A stretch of DNA of 64,000 nt from Candidatus Tumulicola scandinaviensis. GTDB lineage: Bacteria > Vulcanimicrobiota > Vulcanimicrobiia > Vulcanimicrobiales > Vulcanimicrobiaceae. Shown one piece after another: positions 54,741 to 64,000 of the stretch. Position numbers and translations under genes: made by a program. Each line of letters starts with the position of its first letter. Positions within the stretch are counted from its first letter, which is position 1. Where the stretch lies: NCBI GenBank assembly GCA_003140835.1, contig PLLA01000119.1:29180-93179 (forward strand), read 5' to 3'. The notes under the pieces are model-generated. The model was not told the DNA's origin, searched no databases, and saw nothing but the letters and a program-made list of their open reading frames with translations.

Positions 54741-55778
54741 CTATTCCGGGAGTAGGACCATGCGAAAGCGGGCTTCACCGCGCAGCATCTTGTCGTAGGC
54801 ATCCTTCGCGCGCGACAGCGGCAGCGTCTCGATGCGGGCGCGCACGCCGGTCAGTACGCTGAACTGCATGGCGTCCTCCGAATCGGCGCAGGTTCCAGAT
54901 GCCCACGAGCGCACCGATTGGCGCGCGCCGATGGCCTGCGTCGCGTCGAAGGCGACGGGCTCGTTGGCCGCACCGACGATCAGCAACTGACCGTCGATGC
55001 CGAGGCCTGGAATGACGGCCTCCATCGCTTTGGCCGAAGTCGCGGTCGCGAGCACGACCTTTGCGCCACCCATTTGTCGCAGCGCGTCACCCGAATTTAC
55101 GGCGGTACTGTCGATGTAGTGATGCGCGCCCAGGTCGCGCGCCAGCGCTGCTTTGCCTGCGCCGCGGGCGATGGCGACCGTTTCGAATCCCATGTGCGCA
55201 GCATACTGCACGCCCAGGTGGCCTAAGCCCCCGATACCGAGAATCGCGACCAGGTCGCCGGCGCGGGCTTGGCTATGCCGTAGCGCGTTGAACGTCGTAA
55301 CGCCCGCGCACATGAGCGGCGCAGCTTCGGCCGCTGAAAGCGCATCCGGAATGCGAGCCAGCGCGACGGCCGGCACCTCGACGTATTGCGCGTATCCCCC
55401 GTCGTACGAGATACCCGGTATCTGGAGTGAACGGCACGTCAGAAAATCGCCGCGGCGGCAGCGGTCGCAGTGCCCGCAGTGGCCGCCGTGCCAGCCAATA
55501 CCGACGCGGTCGCCGGCCTTCCAGCCAATGACGCCGTTCCCGATCGCGTCGATCGCGCCCGCGATCTCGTGACCCGGAACGCGCGGAAACGTAATGCCGG
55601 GCCAGTAGTTCATAATGGTGAGCGCGTCACTGTGGCAGATTCCGCACGCCTCGACGCGCACGCGCACCTGTCCGTCGCGCGGATGGGGCACCGGCAGCTC
55701 CGCAGTCTCCAGCGCCGCCGACGACGGAGAAGCGACGCGCACGGCGCGCATCGTCGATGGTGTGGCTGTAGTGGTCAT
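54741..55778 (-). CDS. Zinc-dependent alcohol dehydrogenase (MDR family)
   Basis: 345-residue medium-chain NAD(P)-dependent dehydrogenase. Catalytic zinc ligands Cys45 (CGICHSD) and His70 (GHE); structural zinc lobe Cys101, 104, 107, 115 (CGHCDRCRRGDFLTC). Rossmann fingerprint GIGGLGHLGVQYA. The GISYDGGYAQYVEVP segment is typical of AdhP/AdhA-like alcohol dehydrogenases. Substrate not determined. Stand-alone gene. Confidence 0.93.
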   Translation of the reverse strand: MTTTATPSTMRAVRVASPSSAALETAELPVPHPRDGQVRVRVEACGICHSDALTIMNYWPGITFPRVPGHEIAGAIDAIGNGVIGWKAGDRVGIGWHGGHCGHCDRCRRGDFLTCRSLQIPGISYDGGYAQYVEVPAVALARIPDALSAAEAAPLMCAGVTTFNALRHSQARAGDLVAILGIGGLGHLGVQYAAHMGFETVAIARGAGKAALARDLGAHHYIDSTAVNSGDALRQMGGAKVVLATATSAKAMEAVIPGLGIDGQLLIVGAANEPVAFDATQAIGARQSVRSWASGTCADSEDAMQFSVLTGVRARIETLPLSRAKDAYDKMLRGEARFRMVLLPE

Positions 55779-55831
55779 GTCTTCACTAACTCGCCGCGAA
55801 TCGCGTCGGTTGCGACGCGACCCGCGAGGGG

Positions 55832-56413
55832 TCAGTGCGAGCTTGGTTGGACCAACGACTCCGTGGCCATATCTTCGAAATTTGGCCAGACCGTGTCGCC
55901 GCTTAGCTGTTTCATCAAAGCAGCTTTCGTTTGGGGGGAAGCAGCAACAAATGTAGCGTGATATTGATTCCAGTTAGATTCTACCGATTGCGCAAAGGTC
56001 GTAACCCAAGCACTGGGAACCAACGCTGCTCCTTGTTTTACCGAGCTCAATCCGATAAACGAGTGGTTGAAAGCCTTGATCGCAGTTGTCAGGCTCGTTG
56101 CGTATTTGTCGTTTCTGGCGGAGTCAAACGTCGTAACGTTGGCCGATTCGGCTAAGAAGCCGGCATAACCATTGGCGCTTGCTTGGAGGGAACCATAAGT
56201 CACCGCTAACTGATTTACGTCGGATGCTCCTAACGATCGTTTTGCAGTCGTGACGAGGGCGACAGTTTGGTTTCGGGTCTGCGTAAACGGCGCAATTCCC
56301 GCTTTCATCTCGCTAGCGGTGTCCCCGTGGTGAGCGCACGCACTCATGAGTAACGTTCCCACGAGGAGTCCTAAAACCGCCATCGATCGGACCGGCAATT
56401 TGAATATCCGCAC
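55832..56413 (-). CDS. Helical lipoprotein of unknown function
   Basis: 193-residue lipoprotein (lipobox LLMSAC). The mature part is alpha-helical and Ala/Thr/Ser-rich without a recognised domain. GTG 56411-56413 is preceded by AAGGAAA. Lies 53 bp downstream of the STAS gene in the same direction, so may be co-expressed with it. Confidence 0.6.
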   Translation of the reverse strand: MRIFKLPVRSMAVLGLLVGTLLMSACAHHGDTASEMKAGIAPFTQTRNQTVALVTTAKRSLGASDVNQLAVTYGSLQASANGYAGFLAESANVTTFDSARNDKYATSLTTAIKAFNHSFIGLSSVKQGAALVPSAWVTTFAQSVESNWNQYHATFVAASPQTKAALMKQLSGDTVWPNFEDMATESLVQPSSH

Positions 56414-56466
56414 GGGATTGCTTTCCTTTTTGCGTAATACGCTGGGATTTTGAATCGTAAGTGACG

Positions 56467-56841
56467 CTACACGTTCATGAACGCCGCGCCGAGTCGAGTC
56501 GGTAACGGGGCAAAGGCCGTAGTCGCGCGAGCGTCAATTAACTCGGCTAAGCTGAAAGGCGTCTGGAGATCGCACAACTCGAAGATGCGGGACGCATTTC
56601 GATTGGCCGCAATAATCCGGACCGCTCCAAGAGGATTCCGCTCGATCACGCGATGCCGCAGCCTGAGCAGGCACGACAAGACGCTGGCGTCTATGAACGT
56701 GACCTCGGAGAGATCCAGGAGCACCCGATCGAACGACTCCGCCGGTCGAAGAATGGTCCGGAGCTCGTCGCGTCGAGAGAAGTCCCAATCGCCCACGAGC
56801 TTAAACGAAGCGGTCTTCGTCTCGAGGGTTCGGTCGAGCAT
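56467..56841 (-). CDS. STAS-domain protein (anti-sigma factor antagonist-like)
   Basis: 124 residues from ATG 56839-56841. Single STAS domain: FKLVGDWDFSRRDEL at the start and VLLDLSEVTFIDASVLSCLL in the middle, where the Ser of FIDAS occupies the phosphoserine position of SpoIIAA-like antagonists. Likely acts in a partner-switching cascade controlling a sigma factor or a surface response. No kinase partner is encoded next to it. Divergent from the Crp/Fnr gene. Confidence 0.8.
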   Translation of the reverse strand: MLDRTLETKTASFKLVGDWDFSRRDELRTILRPAESFDRVLLDLSEVTFIDASVLSCLLRLRHRVIERNPLGAVRIIAANRNASRIFELCDLQTPFSLAELIDARATTAFAPLPTRLGAAFMNV

Positions 56842-57002
56842 TAGAAGGCTAGCATACCCTGGAGCGCTTCTCAAAGTCGGTACGCTTTAGCACCAGGAGG
56901 ATACCGCGACCTCGAAAAACCCTTAGAACACGCTGCAAAACGGGAGTCAGAGAAGTATCCAAGAGCATAAGGGCTGAGCACACCCTCGACCCGACCGAGG
57001 CT

Positions 57003-57707
57003 GTGCTTAAACAAAACGCGATTCTCGGCGGGTTAAGTGAGTCCATGATGATGGACGTCCTTGAAACCGGGAGACTTATCGTGCTCGACACTCCGCAGCA
57101 AATCTACGAGGCCGGGCGCCCGATACGAGAAGTGTACTTCCCAATCGACGCAGTTCTCTCGGTTGTAACGCAAATGCGCGACGGCGGCTCAATCGAAGTA
57201 GGAACGGTAGGCCGAGAGGGGGTCTCTGCCATTCCACTGCTGCTTGGGGCGACGACCTCGGCCAACGAGAGCTATTGCCAAGTTCCAGGTCGAGCCGTCG
57301 TCATCAGCAGCGACCATTTTCGCAGATTACTTGGCGCGGGGGACGAGCAGCTTCGCGGCGTACTCGATCGATTTCTGCAGGCTTACGTAAATATGCTGGG
57401 GCAACTTGCCGCGTGCAACGGCATGCACAGCATTTACGAGCGATGTGCTCGCTGGCTGTTGCTGACCCACGACCGGGTTAATTCCGACAAAATCGCGCTC
57501 ACACACGAATACTTGGCGATGATGTTGGGCGCACGCCGGTCGGGCGTGACCATCGCTGCGGCAACGCTTCAGCAAGCTGGCTTCATTCGCTACGCTCACG
57601 GGCATATCGTGATCCTTGATCGGCGAGGTCTCGAAGACGCCTCCTGCGAGTGCTATGGCGTCGCCCGTACGCAATTCGGGCCCCTGCTGGAATCGATCGA
57701 CTTCTAG
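57003..57707 (+). CDS. Crp/Fnr-family transcriptional regulator
   Basis: 234-residue regulator: N-terminal cyclic-nucleotide-binding-like beta-roll (about 10-125; IYEAGRPIREVYFPIDAVLS, VGREGVSAIPLLLG) and C-terminal winged helix (about 150-220; LTHEYLAMMLGARRSGVTIA). The cNMP phosphate-binding signature is not conserved and there is no Cys cluster, so the effector is unknown. GTG 57003 start after CGAGG. Possible control of the aldo/keto reductase downstream. Confidence 0.88.
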   Translation: MLKQNAILGGLSESMMMDVLETGRLIVLDTPQQIYEAGRPIREVYFPIDAVLSVVTQMRDGGSIEVGTVGREGVSAIPLLLGATTSANESYCQVPGRAVVISSDHFRRLLGAGDEQLRGVLDRFLQAYVNMLGQLAACNGMHSIYERCARWLLLTHDRVNSDKIALTHEYLAMMLGARRSGVTIAAATLQQAGFIRYAHGHIVILDRRGLEDASCECYGVARTQFGPLLESIDF

Positions 57708-57780
57708 GCTAACGGGCGTCCATGTTGTGAAGAGGCCCGTGCTAACGCCTAAGACATCGATCTAGGGGAAAGGTAGAGTT

Positions 57781-57831
57781 ATGAGCTACGAACGACGCCG
57801 CACGTCAAAAGTGGTTCCTATCGCCTTTTGA
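57781..57831 (+). CDS. Possible 16-residue leader ORF
   Basis: ATG 57781 is preceded by a strong AGGGGAAAGG and encodes 16 residues (MSYERRRTSKVVPIAF), ending 16 bp before the aldo/keto reductase start. Short, basic, with a good ribosome site; may act as a translational leader. No regulatory function is demonstrated. Confidence 0.3.
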   Translation: MSYERRRTSKVVPIAF

Positions 57832-58839
<1,008 letters not shown>

Positions 58840-58856
58840 AGGAGGAATTCCATCTC

Positions 58857-59958
58857 ATGATTCGTCGTATCGCCCTGGCGTTGATCTCACGAGCGATGCT
58901 GCTCGTGGGCGTCTTGCTGCTCGTCGCGCAGCCCGCACTCGCGTGCACGCGCGTGCTCTACGTCGGCGAAGACGGCACCGTCCATCACCGGGCGCTCTAT
59001 GGATTGGGCCGAGGACATGCATTCGGACCTCTGGGCGCTTCCACGCGGGGCACAGCGCGACGGTTCTGCCGGAACGAACTCGATCCATTGGACCTCAAAG
59101 TATGGCAGCGTGATCGTTTCGGGTTACAACGTGGGCTCGGCCGACGGCATGAACGAGAAGGGTCTAGTTGCGAACCTGCTCTATCTCGCCGAATCGCAAT
59201 ACGGAACGCCGAACGCGGCAAAGCCGGCACTTTCAATCGCGCTCTGGGCGCAATACGCGCTCGATAACTTTGCCACCGTCGACGAAGCAGTCGAGGCGCT
59301 GCAAAAGGAGCCGTTCACCGTCATCGCACCGACGCTGCCCAACGGCGCGAAGGCGCAGCTTCACCTAGCGCTCTCCGATCCGACCGGCGATTCGGCGATT
59401 TTCGAATATCTCGACGGCGGAAAGCTCTTCATCCACCACGGCAAGCAGTACAAAGTGATGACGAACTCGCCGCGCTACGACCAGCAGCTCGCGTTGAACA
59501 CGTACTGGGAGCAAATCGGCGGCCTAACGTTTCTGCCCGGCACGAATCGCGCAGCGGACCGCTTTGCGCGCGCCTCGTTCCTCGTCAACGCGATTCCGAC
59601 GACCGTCGCACCAGCGATCATCACGGCCGTACCCGGGCAAACCTACGCGAACCAAGCCGTCGCGGGCGTCCTCAGCGTGATGCGTTCGGTTAGCGTTCCG
59701 CTGGGGATCTCGACGCCCGGGCAGCCCAACATCGCTTCGACGCTCTGGCGGACGGCCGCCGACCAAAAAAACCTCGTTTACTTCTTTGACTCAGCGACGA
59801 GTCCAAACGCGTTCTGGGTTTCCCTGAAGTCGCTCGACTTTAGCGAAGGCGCACCTACGCGCAAACTCGCGGTTGCCGGCGGCAAGGTCTATGCCGGTGA
59901 GACCTCGTCGCTGTTCGTGGCGGCGCCGCTCTTCACGTTCCTAGAAGCGGCAACGTAA
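58857..59958 (+). pseudogene. Choloylglycine hydrolase-family (Ntn) gene with one frameshift
   Basis: ATG 58857 (AAGGAGG upstream) gives a signal peptide ending ALA followed at once by Cys30 (CTRVLYVGEDG), the N-terminal nucleophile of the linear amide C-N hydrolase family (penicillin V acylase, bile salt hydrolase). An extra C at about 58981-58983 shifts the frame; the continuation MDWAEDMHSDLWALPRG, then NEKGLVANLLYL, runs in another frame to 59958. With that base removed the protein would be about 366 residues and complete. So either a very recent pseudogene or a sequence error. Confidence 0.85.
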
Positions 59959-59982
59959 CTTTAAGCAGGTCAAACGTTGCGG

Positions 59983-60921
59983 CTACGGGCTGAGCGCTAG
60001 ACCTCCAGCGTGGCCGGGGATCGAGAGCGACGTCGTTGGCTTCTTAGCGCCCGGTGCGTAGACCGCGACGGCCCCAAACGTACCAACGTAGAGTTCGCCG
60101 CTCGCGTCAACCGCAATCGCCGAGACGCCCTGTTGCACGTCGATCGTCCTCGCCGGCGTTTGGGAACTTGGCGGATATACGACGACCGAGTTGTTGCCGC
60201 CGGCGTAGAGATTCCCCGCACTATCGAGCGCAATGGCTCCGCCCGGCGCTTTTTTCAAGTCTAAGTTCGTAAACGTCTGCGAGCCTGCCGGTAGCCGGTA
60301 GACCGCACCTTTAACCTTCCCGAACAAAGACTCGCCGACAAGCAACGCGCCAGTCGCGTCGAACGCGAGGCCGGCCGCAGCACCCAAGCCGGTGTGGGGC
60401 ACCGTCAGCGTTTCCGCGGGAGTCATCTGGCCCCTGGGGTAGATCTCGAGGAAGATCGATGCATCCTGCGTGCGTACGCCGGTAACATAGACGTTTTCGT
60501 TGCTATCGACGGCAACGTTGCCGGCGTTGACGATGCCGTTGGTAATGGTCCTGAACGGCGCTCCCGCGCCAGGCTTGTATTCCGGGAGGCTGGTCTGGTA
60601 GGACTGGTCGGGCACGTTAACGGCATAGAAGACGCCGCGATTGTCGGCCCAAACGCCTCCCGGGCGCGGAACGCCGTCGGTAATCGTCTGCAACAATGTG
60701 AACGTATTGGTCGAATAGACGACGACGGAGCCGCCGTCGAGCGTCGAAACGTAGAGCTTCGAACTAGAATGCGCGGAAAGTGCAGATGCAGCCTGGGCCG
60801 TACCAGGGATCGTATTCGTCGCGAGTAGAGAACCCGTGCTGCCGCTGCATCCGGCGGCGAGTATGGAAAGAGCAACGCCGCCGATCCTAACGGCAAAGCG
60901 TTTCGCGCCTCTAACGTTCAT
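59983..60921 (-). CDS. NHL/SMP-30-like propeller lipoprotein
   Basis: Lipoprotein (312 aa; lipobox ILAAGC). Clear repeats: SKLYVSTLDGGSVVVYSTN, GNVAVDSNENVYVTGV, GLAFDATGALLVGES, GAIALDSAGNLYAGGNNSVV, SAIAVDASGELYVGTFGAVA. About six blades are visible. ATG with GGAGG upstream. Convergent with the choloylglycine hydrolase-like gene (24 bp). Confidence 0.78.
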   Translation of the reverse strand: MNVRGAKRFAVRIGGVALSILAAGCSGSTGSLLATNTIPGTAQAASALSAHSSSKLYVSTLDGGSVVVYSTNTFTLLQTITDGVPRPGGVWADNRGVFYAVNVPDQSYQTSLPEYKPGAGAPFRTITNGIVNAGNVAVDSNENVYVTGVRTQDASIFLEIYPRGQMTPAETLTVPHTGLGAAAGLAFDATGALLVGESLFGKVKGAVYRLPAGSQTFTNLDLKKAPGGAIALDSAGNLYAGGNNSVVVYPPSSQTPARTIDVQQGVSAIAVDASGELYVGTFGAVAVYAPGAKKPTTSLSIPGHAGGLALSP

Positions 60922-61030
60922 GAATCTGCCTCCAAAAAGTTGCCCAAACTCGCATATGCGAATTAGCCCCTCAGTATTTCCAAAAAATCCTGAAGAAATG
61001 ATGAAGGAGGTTTTGGCGGCGGCCAGACCG

Positions 61031-61630
61031 TTAGGAATGGAGCGGTGGGGTTCGCGGGGTCCACACGGGATAGTCGACGCCGGCGAGTTTGTTTGCGACG
61101 ATGGCGTGAAGCGTCAATATAATGACGGCGAATTCCATGATCGGGAATTGATACGGCTTGGTAAACACCCCTAAGGAAATCACGAGCGCGGTGGCGCCGG
61201 CCGGAGGATGCGTTACTCGAAAGAAGACCATGAGTGCGCCCGTTAGCGCCAGGGAGAACGCGGCCGCAACGATGCGTGCATTGTCGACGCCCATCACCAT
61301 TACCGATGGGCTGTTTTGGAGTCCCGTGACGAGCAAGGCCGCATAGCCGCAGAGAATGCCGATGGCATGTCCCAAGACGACGCTTCTTGGGCTTGCCGTC
61401 GGTAGCGGTGGGCTATAAAACATGAGGATAGCGCTCGCGCCAAGCGACGGAAAGATAAACGGCGCCTTCGACAGCATGGCGATCGTCGCGAGAACGGCGA
61501 TTGCGACGAAGCCGTTAACGAACACGTACAGCATCCAGGCGATTCGCTCGGAGAAGCGCGCGACGAGGACCTGGATGAATGAGGGGGCGACCGGCTTACT
61601 CGTCCGGCTGGCGTCACTAACGAGTGTCAT
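61031..61630 (-). CDS. HPP-family membrane protein
   Basis: 199-residue inner-membrane protein with four to five transmembrane helices. It has the name-giving HPP motif in THPPAGATAL and FPSLGASAILMFYSPPLPTA. Some HPP proteins are implicated in nitrite transport; most are uncharacterised. ATG 61628-61630 is preferred, with AGGAGG and GAAGG upstream; the frame opens to 61672. Confidence 0.87.
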   Translation of the reverse strand: MTLVSDASRTSKPVAPSFIQVLVARFSERIAWMLYVFVNGFVAIAVLATIAMLSKAPFIFPSLGASAILMFYSPPLPTASPRSVVLGHAIGILCGYAALLVTGLQNSPSVMVMGVDNARIVAAAFSLALTGALMVFFRVTHPPAGATALVISLGVFTKPYQFPIMEFAVIILTLHAIVANKLAGVDYPVWTPRTPPLHS

Positions 61631-61786
61631 CCTTCTACGGTGCCTCCTTTTTCCAACGCGTAGGTAAGGCACGTTAACGATTCTCGTCGTGTCTTACCTT
61701 TTTGGGATTGTCTCATGCGTACCGCCGTGCGACAATCCTTCGGCCTCTAAATTCGAGACTTTATTCGAGACTCTAAGGGAGATGCC

Positions 61787-64000
61787 ATGGGGAACCGACC
61801 GATAAACGAGCCCGTCCTCGACGTTCTGCCGCACCCCGATCCGCGTTTTAAGGGCGTCATCGGCCGAACATACAAAGACTCCAAGCCCGACAAGATACCG
61901 ATCACCACGGCACCGGAAGGTGCGCCCAACGTTCTCATCGTCCTGATCGACGATTGTGGCTTCGGTCAGTGGAGCACGTTCGGTGGCCAAATTCCAACGC
62001 CGAATCTCGATCGTCTTGCAAAAAAGGGGCTGAGCTATACGCGGTTCCACACGACCGCGCTTTGCTCTCCCACCCGCGCGGCACTATTGACCGGGCGCAA
62101 TCACCATTCGGTCGGCACCGGCGTGATCACCGAACTCGGCTGCGGGTTTCCCGGCTATAGCGGCCAGATTCCCAAGACGACGGCGATGGTCTCCGAGATT
62201 CTGCGCCAGAACGGCTACAGCACCGCGTTTTTCGGAAAGAACCATAACATCGCCGACTGGGAAACCAGCGTGTCGGGCCCGTACGATCGCTGGCCGTGTA
62301 TGCAGGGCTTCGATCATTTCTACGGATTTATCGGTGGGGAAGCCAACCAATGGGCGCCCGCACTGTATCGTGACTCAGCTCCGGTAGAACTCGAAGTTCC
62401 GAAAGGCCGGGAGCACGACTATACGCTGAACGAAGCGTTGGCCGACGAAGTCATCGACTATATCCACAAGCAAAAGTCGGTAACGCCGGACCGGCCCTTC
62501 TTTATTTACTACGCTCCGGGAGCGACCCACGCACCTCATCACGTCCCCAAGGCCTGGATCGACAAGTTCAAGGGACAGTTCAGTCAAGGGTGGGACAAGT
62601 ATCGCGAAGAGGCGTTTGCGAGGCAACTGAAGCTCGGACTCATTCCGGCAGACACGAAGCTGACTCGGCGACCCCCGGAAATTCCCGCGTGGGATTCGCT
62701 CACACCCGACCGGAAACGCGTTGCCGAGCGGCTCATGGAAACCTTCGCAGCCTTCACCGCCCAAACCGATCATGAAGTTGGGCGCGTCCTCGATCGGCTC
62801 GACAAGATCGGTCAGGCCGACAATACGCTCGTGATGTGGCAGATCGGCGATAACGGCGCTTCCATGGAAGGCACCCTCAACGGTGTATTCAACGAGATGT
62901 CGTCCTTGAACGGCAGCGAGGAAGACACGTCCTACGTCGTCGAGCACATCGACGAAATTGGCGGTCCGAAATCGTACAATCACTTTCCGGTCGGATGGGC
63001 GTGGGCCATGAACACGCCGTTCCAGTGGGGCAAGCAGGTCGCGTCCCACTTCGGAGGCACCCGGAATCCGGTGGTCATATCCTGGCCTAGACGCATTAAA
63101 GACGTCGGCGCTACACGTTCGCAGTTCCATCACGTGATCGACCTCGTGCCGACGATTCTCGAAGCCGCCGGGGTCCCGGAGCCGTACGAAGTCAACGGCG
63201 TACCGCAAAAACCGATCGAAGGCGCGAGCATGATGTATTCATTCGGCGACGCGAAGGCGCCCGAACAACGGAAGACTCAGTATTTCGAGATGTTCGGAAA
63301 CCGCGCCATCTGTCATGACGGATGGATCGCGGCATGCCGGCACGGCCGGCTACCTTGGGAGAATGCAGGCTCGGCCGACTTCGACGACGACACCTGGGAA
63401 CTTTACAACGTCGATGAAGACTTCAGCGAATACGCAGACCTCTCTGCAAGATATCCGCAAAAGCTCAGCGAGCTGAAAGAGATTTTCTGGATCGAAGCTA
63501 TGAGATATAACGTCCTTCCGCTCGACGATCGATTCGCGGAGCGAGCGGATCCGAGTCTGCGGCCTAGCTTGATCGAAGGTCGCTCGGAATTCACGTATTA
63601 CCCCAGAGCGGTGCGCATCCCCGAAAGCTCCGCTCCCAATGTGAAGAACAAATCGCATGCCATCCCGGCGTTCGTCGAGATGCGAAAGAAGGCGGCGACG
63701 GAGTGCTGGTGGCGGCCGGCGGGATCGTGGGCGGATACGCCTCTTCATCAAGGATCGAATGCCGGCATACGAATACAACTGGTTTTCGCAAAAGCGATAT
63801 CGAGTCGCAAGCTCGCAGCCGCTACCCTCGGGACCGGCCACGATCCGAGCAGAGTTCGAGTACGATGGCGGCGGCGCCGGCAAGGGCGGCACCATAACGC
63901 TGATCGTGAACGGTCAAAAAGTAGGAGAAGGCGCGTCGAGAAAACCGTACCCGCCCGGTATTCGGCCGACGAGACGTTCGATATTGGAATGGATACCGGC
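61787..64000 (+). pseudogene. Arylsulfatase-type sulfatase, 3' end with three one-base gaps, runs off window
   Basis: ATG 61787 (AAGGGAG upstream) starts a type I sulfatase. The formylglycine site is Cys93 in LCSPTRAALLTGRN; metal ligands include the early Asp pair (VLIDDCGFG) and a late LWQIGDNGAS-type segment. The frame is intact to about 63682. Then three apparent losses of one base (near 63683, 63740 and 63931) move reading through three frames and back to the original: GGDGVLVAAGG, then FIKDRMPAYEYNWFSQKRY, then VEKTVPARYSADETFDIGMD. The original frame stays open throughout. The pattern suggests sequence error or very recent decay. The C-terminus lies beyond the window. Confidence 0.85.

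Overview
The window is high-GC bacterial DNA with dense, mostly intact coding. The left part (about 0.4-27.5 kb) reads as chromosomal backbone; the right part (about 28-64 kb) is a lineage-specific region of secreted lipoproteins and hydrolases. A TolC-type outer-membrane channel, a periplasmic adaptor and many lipobox proteins point to a diderm. The futalosine menaquinone genes, RNase J, a RodZ-like protein, YajQ, a LytR-CpsA-Psr protein and the abundant GloVer-type repeat lipoproteins fit an uncultured lineage such as Candidatus Eremiobacterota (WPS-2). That assignment is inference from gene content; no rRNA lies in the window.

Layout. 389-8586 (minus): one probable transcription unit with a small secreted protein, a YIP1-like membrane protein, TolC, a MacA-like adaptor, two FtsX/MacB permeases, a MacB-like ATPase and an HtrA protease, closed by a hairpin terminator. 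8614-10338: RNase J. 10381-11481 (minus): an isocitrate/isopropylmalate-type dehydrogenase whose start abuts that of the divergent ftsK. 11483-17377 (plus): ftsK, a PAP2 phosphatase and mqnE-mqnA-mqnC, several joined by overlapping stop/start codons. 17390-18469 (minus): mnmA. 18518-23592 (plus): RodZ-like protein, YajQ, RimO, an LCP protein, a polysaccharide deacetylase and a possible 43-residue membrane peptide. 23675-27544: a propeller lipoprotein and secA.

From 28 kb on, almost every product is predicted to be exported. There are two GloVer-type proteins with seven repeats each, seven NHL/SMP-30-like lipoproteins, four AcpA/phospholipase-C-type phosphoesterases, a pepsin-like aspartic peptidase, a two-DTG aspartic protease with PDZ domain, a sedolisin (S53), a glycine-rich ALK/LTK-like protein, a choloylglycine-hydrolase-family gene and an arylsulfatase running off the right edge. 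Enzymes and regulators sit between them: zinc alcohol dehydrogenase, aldo/keto reductase, STAS, Crp/Fnr and HPP proteins.

The accessory half also carries decay and noncoding repeats. Three copies of an interspersed element of about 155 bp lie at 27.6, 32.6 and 34.6 kb, around the two GloVer genes. A 39-nt exact repeat lies next to two of them. There are truncated remnants (NmrA-like, VOC-like, a Tat leader, a helix-turn-helix tail). Single-base frameshifts interrupt a phosphoesterase, the choloylglycine hydrolase and the sulfatase. Because several of these are isolated one-base events, sequencing or assembly error has to be separated from real decay.
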